Below are positions 46,045-54,102 of a stretch of 64,000 nucleotides of DNA, piece by piece. Made by a program: the position numbers and the translations under genes. Every line of letters begins with the position of its first letter. Position 1 is the first letter of the stretch. The notes below the pieces were generated by a model. That model worked only from the letters and a program-made list of their open reading frames with translations, did no database searches and was not told the origin of the DNA. The stretch spans positions 32,726-96,725 of the forward strand of contig NZ_LATZ01000015.1 in assembly GCF_000981385.1 (NCBI RefSeq), read 5' to 3'. The stretch is from Bacillus sp. SA1-12 (GTDB lineage Bacteria > Bacillota > Bacilli > Bacillales > Bacillaceae).

Positions 46045-46373
46045 CGATTTTCTACCATCCTTCTTACAATATTCGGATGCTGTTTACCGCTTTCAACGAT
46101 CATATCTTTTTCTACGATTGTTAAGCAGGCTCTTACATTTGCTTGATTATTGACAGTGACACGGCACTCTAAGCAGTGGCCGATGTTGCAATAAATGCCC
46201 CTAGGTGTCCCGCTGTCTTCGTGATCACGCAGTTTTCTTATCCCATTTGCCAAAAGAGCAGCTGCGATTGTTTCATTTTCATAGGCTTCATATCTAAGTC
46301 CATCAAATTGAAATGGAATACGTACACTATTCTCCAATTTCCCCAAAACTGGATGATCTATAATTCTAGTCAT
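46041..46373 (-). CDS. 2Fe-2S protein, likely dehydrogenase gamma subunit
   Basis: A 110-residue ferredoxin-like protein with the cluster motif CNIGHCLEC and a further Cys in VRACLTIV, as in the small iron-sulfur subunits (HcnA/SoxA-N-like) of multi-subunit amine dehydrogenases. The ATG at 46373 is preferred, with AGGTG 6 bases upstream; an in-frame GTG lies at 46382. It overlaps the upstream BFD gene end by 8 bases and the downstream flavoprotein start by 4, so it is part of a coupled unit. Confidence 0.85.
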   Translation of the reverse strand: MTRIIDHPVLGKLENSVRIPFQFDGLRYEAYENETIAAALLANGIRKLRDHEDSGTPRGIYCNIGHCLECRVTVNNQANVRACLTIVEKDMIVESGKQHPNIVRRMVENR

Positions 46374-46641
46374 GATTTTCACCTACTGTTCCAAATGTCA
46401 CAGGTCGAATTGGGGGCTGGTATTTTAATGGGATTTCACCAGGTGATACATTAGGGATGACACTTTCAATAATCCTTTCCAATGCAAGCCTGCACGTTCG
46501 GCCTCCACAAAAGCCCATTCCGGCCCTCGTTCTTAATTTTAATTCTCTTGCTGTGCATTTATGTTCATCTGCTGTTGACTGAAGTTGTCCGTACGTAACT
46601 TCTTCGCAACGACAAATAACAATGCTCTCCTTGTTAGCCAT
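46366..46641 (-). CDS. BFD-like [2Fe-2S] protein
   Basis: A 91-residue protein with the Fer2_BFD pattern: CRCE near residue 9 and GFCGGRTC about 32 residues later. This domain is normally the C-terminal part of the alpha subunit of such dehydrogenases; here it is a stand-alone first gene of the operon. The ATG at 46641 has GGAGGA 9 bases upstream. A sigma-54 promoter lies at 46679-46694, immediately before. The upstream in-frame extension (to 46695) overlaps that promoter and is rejected as the start. Confidence 0.85.
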   Translation of the reverse strand: MANKESIVICRCEEVTYGQLQSTADEHKCTARELKLRTRAGMGFCGGRTCRLALERIIESVIPNVSPGEIPLKYQPPIRPVTFGTVGENHD

Positions 46642-46678
46642 TTGAATTCCTCCTCCATGTTCTTTACATAAAGTAATA

Positions 46679-46694
46679 TGCAAAAAGCATGCCA
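46679..46694 (-). promoter_or_regulatory. Sigma-54 promoter of the iron-sulfur/flavoprotein operon
   Basis: On the minus strand TGGCATGCTTTTTGCA fits TGGCAY-N5-TTGCW exactly. It lies between the activator gene end and the BFD-like gene. No clear copy of the 18-bp enhancer motif was found in the 400 bp upstream of it. Confidence 0.85.
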
Positions 46695-46713
46695 ATTTAA
46701 AGGAGGAAGAGGA

Positions 46714-48387
46714 TTAATTTAAGCCAAGTCGCTTCAATCGATTGTATAAAGTGGCTCTTGTAATGCCGAGTTGTTTAGCGCATTCTAGTTTATTTCCATC
46801 TAAAATCTGTAACGCTCTTTCAAGTACCTTTTTCTCGTGTTTATCCATTTCTTCTTGTAACGATAAAATAGTGTAGTCCCTTTCTTTAGGTATATTAGGT
46901 GCAATCTCGGGGGTGTTATCAATGCTGAGACTGTTTGTATTAAAGGATAAGTACTCTCTTTTTATTACGCCATCTGTCGCGAATACGACAAGCCGTTCAA
47001 CGACATTGCGAAGTTCACGAATATTACCGGGCCATTCATAACGAAGCAATTCATTTATTACTTCTGGAGAAAATTCATGAATTGGCCGTTGATAGCTCAA
47101 TGAGAAATCATTTAAAAAATAATGGGTTAATTCGATAATATCTTCTTTCCGCTCTCTTAATGGAGGGATGTGCAGAGTAACTACGTTCAATCGATAATAT
47201 AAATCTTCACGAAACTGGCCTTCTTTTATTAACTCTTGTAGATTACGATTTGTAGCAGCGATAATACGAAAGTCGATATTGATTTCTTTTTCTCCGCCGA
47301 CACGATAATATTTCCGCTCTTGCAGTACGCGTAAAAGTTTTACCTGCATATCGAGCGGCATTTCGCCTACTTCATCAAGAAATAATGTACCTCCTCTTGC
47401 CAGTTCTATTTTTCCCTTTTTTCCTTTACTGTCAGCACCAGAGAAGGCACCCCGCTCATACCCAAATAATTCACTCTCAAATAAAGAGGCTGGTATTGCA
47501 CCACAGTTAATTGAAATAAACGGTGCGTTTTGTTTTTCACTTGCTTCATGAATTGCTTTAGCAAATACTTCTTTTCCGACACCGCTTTCGCCCAGTATGA
47601 GAACCGTTGATTTAACAGAACATACTTTTCTAGCTAAATGCACAGTTCTTTGAAGGGCAGGACTTTTTCCTTTAATAAAATTAAAGGGATCAGATGTTTC
47701 TTTATACTTTGCTACTTCCTGTTCCAAACGGTGAACTTCGTTGGACATATTAAATAATTTTTCATTAAGTACGACTTGATTCGTGACATCCGTTTCTGAA
47801 ACGACTGCACCGATAATCTGGCCATTAAAATAAACGGGGTTAGAGTTAATTAAGACAAACAAATCAGACCGAGCCTGATGGTGCAGACCTACAATACTTT
47901 TCCCTTTATGTAGTGATTGCAAGATTTCGAGTTTTTGATAGTCAAAAAAATCGGTAATCGGCCGACCAATTATATCTTGATGGTTGACTGAGAAAATTTT
48001 TTCTGCTCCTTCAGTCCATGTACAAACTCGCTCATAATCATCAATGACCGTGACTGAGGTATCTATCGTTTTCATGACAGTCTCATAAAATGCTTTTAAT
48101 TGATTGTGAGAGTTATGAAGAAAACGAATCATTTGTGCGGCTGTTATACATCCTACGGGATTATTGTTTATATCAAGAATAACAGCTGTGGAATGATCAT
48201 TAAACGCCTGTATCAAGGTAGAGAAAGAATCATCCTCATTTACAACCATGCATGGACCCTCAGGTGTATTTGCTGTTGAACGATAATAAAATTCACCGTT
48301 CTTCTGTTCAATTTGATGCTTATCGAACGGTGTTTCTATTAGAAAACGTTTTATTATTTCTTTCACCGACGGTAATGAAAATACCAT
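46714..48387 (-). CDS. Sigma-54-dependent activator with CBS and PAS domains
   Basis: A 557-residue enhancer-binding protein. Order: CBS-like pair (STLIQAFNDHSTAVILDINN near 45, NPVGCITAAQMIRFLHNS), PAS domain (about 115-215), AAA+ domain with Walker A GESGVGKE, sigma-54 contact loop GAFSGA, Walker B GGTLFLDEVGE and the arginine-finger region, and a C-terminal Fis-type helix-turn-helix (KLECAKQLGITRATLYNRLK). The loop is GAFSGA rather than GAFTGA, a conservative variant. ATG 48387 is chosen as start, since GGGAGGAT lies just upstream. It lies between operons with -24/-12 promoters, so it is the likely hydroxyproline-responsive activator. The 18-bp motif at 48423 lies in its own upstream region, suggesting autoregulation. 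Confidence 0.93.
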   Translation of the reverse strand: MVFSLPSVKEIIKRFLIETPFDKHQIEQKNGEFYYRSTANTPEGPCMVVNEDDSFSTLIQAFNDHSTAVILDINNNPVGCITAAQMIRFLHNSHNQLKAFYETVMKTIDTSVTVIDDYERVCTWTEGAEKIFSVNHQDIIGRPITDFFDYQKLEILQSLHKGKSIVGLHHQARSDLFVLINSNPVYFNGQIIGAVVSETDVTNQVVLNEKLFNMSNEVHRLEQEVAKYKETSDPFNFIKGKSPALQRTVHLARKVCSVKSTVLILGESGVGKEVFAKAIHEASEKQNAPFISINCGAIPASLFESELFGYERGAFSGADSKGKKGKIELARGGTLFLDEVGEMPLDMQVKLLRVLQERKYYRVGGEKEINIDFRIIAATNRNLQELIKEGQFREDLYYRLNVVTLHIPPLRERKEDIIELTHYFLNDFSLSYQRPIHEFSPEVINELLRYEWPGNIRELRNVVERLVVFATDGVIKREYLSFNTNSLSIDNTPEIAPNIPKERDYTILSLQEEMDKHEKKVLERALQILDGNKLECAKQLGITRATLYNRLKRLGLN

Positions 48388-48695
48388 GATAATCCTCCCA
48401 GAATGTAAAAAATTATGAACACTGTAAAAAAAATTATACATTTAATTGTGTAATATTCAAAATTTTTTTACAACGTAAAATTCCCTACTATCTAGAAATG
48501 AAGAATCTCATCAGGAGTAACTGTCCCTGGATTTCTAATTATAGAAACAAAAAATGAAAAGAGCCAAGTTCTCCAAAAGTTATCGTTTTTTCTTTGTGCA
48601 ACTGCTACTTCTTCTAAAGTCTTACTTACAATGTCTTTGCCATTTTCACGAATCATCAGTGAGATAAAATTCCTTAATGTGGAACTTCACTAAGT
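48388..48695. other. Divergent control region of activator and epimerase operon
   Basis: It holds the enhancer-like cluster at 48404-48474 and leads to the sigma-54 promoter at 48696. A coding role was not seen. Confidence 0.5.
48404..48474. promoter_or_regulatory. Cluster of putative activator binding sites
   Basis: TGTAAAAAAAATTATACA (48423-48440) matches the 44031 site at 17 of 18 bases. A related TGTAAAAAATTATGAACA starts at 48404, and an inverted AATTTTTTTACA ends near 48472. The main site is centred about 270 bp before the promoter at 48696. Confidence 0.6.
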
Positions 48696-48711
48696 TGGCA
48701 CACTAATTGCA
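48696..48711 (+). promoter_or_regulatory. Sigma-54 promoter of the epimerase operon
   Basis: TGGCACACTAATTGCA fits TGGCAC-N5-TTGCA perfectly and lies 43-58 bases before the GTG start of the oxidoreductase gene. Confidence 0.92.
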
Positions 48712-48753
48712 CATTAAAAGATGAAACCAATTCATCGAGGGGAGGAATAGTAT

Positions 48754-49929
48754 GTGAAGCAATGTGACGTTTTAGTTATTGGTGGGGGAATTATTGGATG
48801 TTCGATAGCTTATTATGCTTCAAAATACGGAAGAGACGTCACGATTATTGAAAAAGGGGAATTTGTCAGTGGCACATCTTCACGATGTGACGGCAATATA
48901 TTGGCGATTGATAAAGATCCTGGTTTTGATAGTCAGATGTCTTTATTTAGTCAGAATTTAGTGGATGAATTGAGCAGAGTCTTGGAGCATCCTTTTGAAT
49001 ACCGAGCTCCAGGAAGCATCCTTGTTTGTGAGTCGGACGAGGAAATGGAAGCGGCACAGAAATGGGTTGATCGTCAAAAGGCCGCTGGTTTACCATTCCG
49101 AATGCTTGATCGACAAGATATCCGGCAGGATTCTCCTTTTTTTGCAGATGACTTATTAGGCGGGTTGGAATGTGCCACTGATTCCACTGTCAATCCTTAT
49201 CTCTTAGCTTTTTCACTTCTTGAGGAAGCAAAAAAACTAGGGGCTATAGCTTTGAACCATACCGAAGTAACACAAATGAAAAGAGTGGGAAGCGGTTCAT
49301 TTATTGTAGAGACGACAAATGGAGTTTTTACTGCAGATCATGTCGTCAATGCAGCTGGGGTATGGGCTCCTCGAATAGGAGAGATGCTTGGTCTTTCAAT
49401 ACCGATTGAACCGAGAAAAGGGCATATTATCGTTGCTTCAAGACAGCAGCATGTGGGATCTCGAAAAGTAATGGAGTTTGGTTATTTAATTTCCAAGTTT
49501 GGTGGAAAGCGTCACGTTGATCCGCTAACTGAAAAGTACGGAGTAGCCCTTGTGTTTGAACCAACAGAAAGCCAAAATTTTTTAATCGGAAGCAGTCGGG
49601 AATTTGTTGGATTCAATACGAAAGTAAACAATGAAGTTATTAAGTGTATAGCTAACCGGGCAATTCGCTTTTATCCAAAAATGGCAGACATGATGGTCAT
49701 TCGTTCGTATGCAGGGTTACGACCGTGGACGGAAGACCATTTACCAATTGTTTCACGAGTTGACAAAATTCCAAATTACTATATTGCTGCCGGTCATGAA
49801 GGTGACGGAATCAGCCTCGCTGCCGTAACAGGGAAAATAATAGAAGAACTAATTAATGAAAAAGAAACGTCTATTCCTATTGAACCACTTAGCTTTAATC
49901 GTTTTAAAGAAAGGGTGTTGGGCAGATGA
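48754..49929 (+). CDS. DAO-family FAD oxidoreductase, likely D-hydroxyproline dehydrogenase (beta subunit)
   Basis: A 391-residue D-amino-acid-oxidase-type flavoprotein: dinucleotide motif VIGGGIIGCSIAYYASKYG at the N-terminus, GTSSRCDGN next to the flavin, VNAAGVWAP in the middle and AAGHEGDGISLAAVTGK at the end. It would oxidise cis-4-hydroxy-D-proline to 1-pyrroline-4-hydroxy-2-carboxylate, either alone or as the beta subunit with the alpha and gamma genes at 44800-46373. The start is GTG 48754, 8 bases after GGGGAGG. It is the first gene after the sigma-54 promoter and its end overlaps the epimerase start (ATGAG). Confidence 0.88.
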   Translation: MKQCDVLVIGGGIIGCSIAYYASKYGRDVTIIEKGEFVSGTSSRCDGNILAIDKDPGFDSQMSLFSQNLVDELSRVLEHPFEYRAPGSILVCESDEEMEAAQKWVDRQKAAGLPFRMLDRQDIRQDSPFFADDLLGGLECATDSTVNPYLLAFSLLEEAKKLGAIALNHTEVTQMKRVGSGSFIVETTNGVFTADHVVNAAGVWAPRIGEMLGLSIPIEPRKGHIIVASRQQHVGSRKVMEFGYLISKFGGKRHVDPLTEKYGVALVFEPTESQNFLIGSSREFVGFNTKVNNEVIKCIANRAIRFYPKMADMMVIRSYAGLRPWTEDHLPIVSRVDKIPNYYIAAGHEGDGISLAAVTGKIIEELINEKETSIPIEPLSFNRFKERVLGR

Positions 49930-50963
49930 GGGCACAAAGAATTTTTACAACAATTGATACACATACAGGAGGGAATCCAACGAGGACGCTGATTAGTGGT
50001 CTCCCAAAATTAGTTGGAGAAACAATGTCAGAAAAAATGCTTTATATGAAAAAGGAGTATGACTGGATCCGCAAGCTTTTAATGAACGAACCACGTGGTC
50101 ATGATGTAATGTCTGGCGCTTTATTAACGGATCCATGTGATCCTGAAGCGGATATTGGCGTGATTTACATAGAGACTGGAGGATATTTGCCAATGTGCGG
50201 ACATGACACTATTGGTGTCTGTACTGCTCTAGTGGAATCGGGGTTGATTCCCATTCAAGAGCCTATTACTTCAATAAAATTGGATACACCTGCTGGACTC
50301 GTGGCAGTGGAGATTTTTGTAGAGGATGGAAAAGCAAAAGAAGTATCCTTTTGTAATATCCCAGCGTTTCTTTTAAAAAGTGTTTCCGTTGATGTCGAAG
50401 GAATTGGGCGTGTAGATGCTGATATTGCGTATGGCGGTAATTTTTACGCAATTATTGACGCTAAATCGGTTGGATTGGATTTAATTCCAGATAATGCTTC
50501 TAACATAATCGAAAAAGCGATTAACATCAGAAATACCATTAATGAAAAAACTGAAATCGTTCATCCGCAATATCCATTTATTCGAGGGCTAACGCATGTT
50601 GAGTTTTTTACTGAACCAACCCATAAAGAAGCAGATGTGAAAAACACAGTTGTCGTTCCTCCAGGAGGAATCGATCGTTCTCCATGCGGAACGGGTACCT
50701 CTGCCAAATTGGCTGTACTCTATGCTAATCAAGAAATTGCAATTGGCGAAGAATTTGTTCATGAAAGCATAGTTGGATCCCTATTTAAAGGATGTGTACT
50801 GGAAACGGCGGATGTGAATGGTGTCGAAGCTGTTGTTACTAAAATCACGGGATCAGCATGGCTGATGGGGATGCACCGGTTCTTTTACCACGAAGAAGAT
50901 CCGCTTAAAGAAGGGTTTCTACTCATCCCCCCGATGGAACATGAAATGGAGGACGTAAGATGA
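49926..50963 (+). CDS. Proline racemase family, likely 4-hydroxyproline 2-epimerase
   Basis: A 345-residue enzyme of the proline racemase family with both catalytic cysteines: MCGHDTIG (near residue 89) and DRSPCGTGTSA (near 255). The Cys/Cys pair is that of proline racemases and hydroxyproline epimerases; Thr in the first position would mean a dehydratase. With its neighbours it most likely turns trans-4-hydroxy-L-proline into cis-4-hydroxy-D-proline. It overlaps the upstream oxidoreductase by 4 bases and the downstream paralogue by 4, so translation is coupled. Confidence 0.9.
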   Translation: MRAQRIFTTIDTHTGGNPTRTLISGLPKLVGETMSEKMLYMKKEYDWIRKLLMNEPRGHDVMSGALLTDPCDPEADIGVIYIETGGYLPMCGHDTIGVCTALVESGLIPIQEPITSIKLDTPAGLVAVEIFVEDGKAKEVSFCNIPAFLLKSVSVDVEGIGRVDADIAYGGNFYAIIDAKSVGLDLIPDNASNIIEKAINIRNTINEKTEIVHPQYPFIRGLTHVEFFTEPTHKEADVKNTVVVPPGGIDRSPCGTGTSAKLAVLYANQEIAIGEEFVHESIVGSLFKGCVLETADVNGVEAVVTKITGSAWLMGMHRFFYHEEDPLKEGFLLIPPMEHEMEDVR

Positions 50964-51913
50964 AGATCCAAAAGGTATATTCAACAACGGATGTACACGT
51001 TGCCGGTGAGGCGTTCCGAATTATCAAAAGTGTCCCATTCATTTATTATCAGAATTTAGAACAGTTAAATGAGCAGTTTTTGCAAGTGTTTACAGAAGAA
51101 ATCAATCTTTTATTGAATGAACCGCGCGGGTTCGCAGGCTTAAATGGCTGTTTAGCCCTTCCGCCGATTAGCCCGGATGCAGATGCCGCAGTATTATTTT
51201 TCAATCATGAAGGAACAGTTCCTCTTCTTTACGGTGGCATTGTTGCTGTGATTACAGCTTTACTGGAATGTGGCCATTTGCAGCCGAAGGCATCAAGTGA
51301 ATATAAAATCGAAACAATCAGTGGTTTGATTTCGGTTACCGCAATTATGAAGAGGGATGAAGTCGTTTCAGTTGTGATAGAAAGTGAACCATGTCAATTA
51401 ATTGAAACAAATGTCCCATTGTCTCATCCACATTTAAAAGCACAGTTTTCTCTCGTGAATGTGGATCAATTATATGCAGTGTTTGAGAAGCGCAATATTT
51501 CTGCAGAGATTCGCGTTGAGGAACTTTCTGAATTGAAAAGATGGGGGCAAACAGTCCTTCAGGCTCTCCTGCCCGACATTCTTGTAAAAGGTTTAATATT
51601 AATGGATGATTCTCATCTAGAAGAAGGGCGAATTAAGACGATTACTTTCCGTGAGGACAATTATATTGTTCGTTCTCCTGGCTTCGGATCGACGATGGCA
51701 TGTTATACAAGCTTACTTTCTAAAGGTGGATTGAGTATGGAACCGCCATTCGTAAATGAAAGTATTTTTGACAGTTGTTTGACAGTACAATCAGTGAAAC
51801 AAACAGAGAGTGGATACCAGTTTACTTTAACATGCCGCGGCTTTATTACAGGAATGCAGACATTTGTATTAGATCCAACAGATCCTTTGCCTGCTGGATT
51901 CTTGTTAAAATAA
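50960..51913 (+). CDS. Proline racemase paralogue lacking both catalytic cysteines
   Basis: A 317-residue proline-racemase-family protein, directly after and overlapping the active epimerase gene. Family blocks are kept (NEPRGFAGLNG near 53; RSPGFGSTMACY near 239; TCRGFITGMQTFVLDPTDPLP at the end). Where the epimerase has MCGHDTIG this protein has LLYGGIVA, and where it has SPCGTG this has SPGFGS. Both acid/base cysteines are thus replaced (Cys to Leu, Cys to Gly). Racemisation by the known mechanism is impossible. It may be a partner or regulatory subunit of the epimerase, or have another activity. The frame is intact and under the same promoter, so it is not simple decay. Confidence 0.85.
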   Translation: MKIQKVYSTTDVHVAGEAFRIIKSVPFIYYQNLEQLNEQFLQVFTEEINLLLNEPRGFAGLNGCLALPPISPDADAAVLFFNHEGTVPLLYGGIVAVITALLECGHLQPKASSEYKIETISGLISVTAIMKRDEVVSVVIESEPCQLIETNVPLSHPHLKAQFSLVNVDQLYAVFEKRNISAEIRVEELSELKRWGQTVLQALLPDILVKGLILMDDSHLEEGRIKTITFREDNYIVRSPGFGSTMACYTSLLSKGGLSMEPPFVNESIFDSCLTVQSVKQTESGYQFTLTCRGFITGMQTFVLDPTDPLPAGFLLK

Positions 51914-52011
51914 TAGAAAGGTAATCGCTTCCTTTATTTTTTGCTTTTGGTACCTTAATGTTATTAAAAGTAAAATCTGCCTCTAAACAGAAACTATAAT
52001 CCACCAAATAA

Positions 52012-52026
52012 TTGCAAGCGCTTTCC
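52012..52026 (+). promoter_or_regulatory. cre (CcpA) site before the symporter gene
   Basis: TTGCAAGCGCTTTCC matches cre WTGNAANCGNWNNCW at 14 of 15 positions and is palindromic at its centre. It lies 25 bp before the symporter ATG. Confidence 0.65.
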
Positions 52027-52050
52027 AAATATTATATTAAGGGGGATTAG

Positions 52051-53526
52051 ATGGAGAAAATAGTAGAATGGTTAGTTGGACAGGTATGGAGTATTGGATT
52101 AGTTATGTTTGCACTGGGTGCAGGGGTATTTTTCTCGATTGTCACTCGCTTTCTACAAATACGATATTTCAAAGAAATGATTAAATTGCTTTTCGAAGGA
52201 AAGAGTTCAGATTCAGGTGTATCATCTTTTCAGGCTTTTTGTATGGCTCTGGCAGGACGTGTGGGAATTGGTAATATCGCAGGAGTGGCAACGGCCATTG
52301 CATTTGGAGGCCCAGGGGCAGTTTTCTGGATGTGGGTAATGGCGATATTAGGAGGAGCCAGTGCCTTTGTAGAATCCACTCTTGCCCAAGTTTATAAAAG
52401 CAAAGTAGGAAATGAATACCGGGGAGGTACACCTTACTTTATTGAAAAAGGATTAAAGATAAAGTGGTTCGCTGCTTTGGTGGCTATTGTTGTCACAATT
52501 TCCTATGGATTTTTATTACCCGGCATACAATCTAGCACGATTGCAGTTGGGTTTGAAAATACAACTGGTATAAGTAAGGGCATTACAGGAGTTTTATTAG
52601 TTGTCTTGCTTGCAATGATTATTTTTGGTGGTGTGAAACGAATTGCAAATGTTGCGGAAAAAATAGTGCCTTTTATGGCATTAGGATATGTGGTCGTTAC
52701 CTTCATCATATTATTTGCGAATATGACGGAAGTTCCTGCTATGTTCTCCCTTATCTTCTCAAGTGCATTCGGTGTGAATGAGGCATTCGGAGGAATTGTC
52801 GGTGCAGCGGTTGCCTGGGGGGTTAAGAGAGCAGTATTTTCAAACGTTGCGGGTGTTGGTGAAGGAACGTATAGTTCTGCTGCAGCTGAAGTTTCTCATC
52901 CCGCTAAGCAAGGATTAGTCCAAGCCTTTTCGGTCTATATTGATACGCTTGTTGTATGTACGGCGACCGCCCTTATGATTCTTGTAACGGGCATGTATAG
53001 TGTCACTCCAGAGGGGAAAGAACCAATTGTTGAAACAATGGGAAATATTGAAGCTGGACCAATCTATACTCAGGAAGCGGTAGAAACTGTATTACCAGGG
53101 TTTGGTTCGATGTTTGTTTCCATAGCCATCTTCTTTTTCGCGTTCACCACCCTGATGGCCTATTATTATATTGCAGAAACGACTTTTGTTTATCTTGATA
53201 AAAAACTAAAGATGCAGTGGTTGAAAACAGTTCTGAAACTTGTATTTTTAGTTATGGTGTATACCGGAAGTGTCGAATCAGCATCTTTATTATGGGCTCT
53301 AGGAGATTTGGGTATAGGAAGTATGGCTTGGCTTAATCTTGTTGCGATTTTACTTCTGACAAAACCAACCTTAAAAGTATTAAAAGATTATGAGATTCAG
53401 AAAAAAGCAGGTAAAGACCCGATTTTCAATCCAACTAAAGCAGGAATAATTGGTGCTGACTTCTGGGAAGAAAAATGCAAAGAGATGGAAAAGGATGGTT
53501 CTAATGACAAAGTAAATATCAGTTAA
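52051..53526 (+). CDS. Sodium:alanine/glycine symporter family (AGCS) amino acid transporter
   Basis: A 491-residue membrane protein of the AGCS family with the signature GRVGIGNIAGVATAIAFGGP near residue 70, about ten hydrophobic segments and VFSNVAGVGEGTYSSAAAEV near 272. Members import small neutral amino acids with sodium. As the last gene of the hydroxyproline block, hydroxyproline or proline is a likely substrate (inference). A cre site between it and the upstream gene points to catabolite repression; it may also be read through from the sigma-54 promoter. AAGGGGG precedes the ATG. Confidence 0.9.
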   Translation: MEKIVEWLVGQVWSIGLVMFALGAGVFFSIVTRFLQIRYFKEMIKLLFEGKSSDSGVSSFQAFCMALAGRVGIGNIAGVATAIAFGGPGAVFWMWVMAILGGASAFVESTLAQVYKSKVGNEYRGGTPYFIEKGLKIKWFAALVAIVVTISYGFLLPGIQSSTIAVGFENTTGISKGITGVLLVVLLAMIIFGGVKRIANVAEKIVPFMALGYVVVTFIILFANMTEVPAMFSLIFSSAFGVNEAFGGIVGAAVAWGVKRAVFSNVAGVGEGTYSSAAAEVSHPAKQGLVQAFSVYIDTLVVCTATALMILVTGMYSVTPEGKEPIVETMGNIEAGPIYTQEAVETVLPGFGSMFVSIAIFFFAFTTLMAYYYIAETTFVYLDKKLKMQWLKTVLKLVFLVMVYTGSVESASLLWALGDLGIGSMAWLNLVAILLLTKPTLKVLKDYEIQKKAGKDPIFNPTKAGIIGADFWEEKCKEMEKDGSNDKVNIS

Positions 53527-53657
53527 GGTACAAAATTCTTTCTGATACAAAAACATTCATTTCTTTCGATTAAAGTATTTATTCTAAAAAATAGTTTTTT
53601 ATTCTTATATGGAATTATTGTTTTTAGAATCGGAGTTTATCTAAAAAGACATAAAAT

Positions 53658-53680
53658 GGAGGAGAAGTTTCTTCTCCTCC
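53658..53680 (+). terminator. Hairpin after the AGCS gene
   Basis: GGAGGAGAA pairs with TTCTCCTCC around GTTTC. No T-run follows, but it lies between convergent genes and probably ends transcription or protects the 3' end. The rest of 53527-53713 is empty. Confidence 0.55.
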
Positions 53681-53713
53681 TAAATACGTAAAAAATAATG
53701 ATAAACGTCCCAT

Positions 53714-53894
53714 TCATTGTTGAGCCATAGCAACTAGGCGTTTCGTCATTTCTCCACCTACAGAACCGTTAGCTCTTGAAGATGTTTCAGCACCAAGGTT
53801 AACACCAAACTCTGATGATTTCAAACTTCATTTGTTCAATAGCTTGTTTAGCACCTGGAACAACTAATTGATTGCTGTTATTATTTTGTGCCAT
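53714..53894 (-). pseudogene. Alpha/beta-type small acid-soluble spore protein, frameshifted
   Basis: From ATG 53894 (GGAGATG upstream) the frame reads MAQNNNSNQLVVPGAKQAIE and QMKFEI, the standard alpha/beta SASP start, then goes out of frame. Another frame continues [20 protein letters not shown] and [13 protein letters not shown] to a stop at 53714. The normal protein has EIASEFGV here, so two bases (GC of the Ala codon) are missing. These proteins coat spore DNA; genomes carry several copies, so loss of one is tolerable. Confidence 0.9.
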
Positions 53895-54102
53895 TCAAAT
53901 CATCTCCTTAAAAGATTGTAAGAGTTAGATTATGCATGCTTGCTTAATAGTAGTTTGATGTAGTAAGCAAAACCTATACATGTAAATAATGATAAGTGTA
54001 AATTTGCTATAAGGAATGATATTCAATTAGTATAGAAGCAATAACTAGTTATTACTTATTTAAATATACAATTGTTGATTAATTTAGAAGAGGTGAAAAA
54101 TC
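53895..54102. other. Short divergent promoter region
   Basis: Upstream sequence of the SASP remnant (minus) and Gfo/Idh gene (plus). No other feature seen. Confidence 0.4.

Noticed and set aside
46642..46695. N-terminal extension of the BFD-like protein
   Set aside because: It would overlap the sigma-54 promoter; the ATG at 46641 has a strong ribosome binding site.
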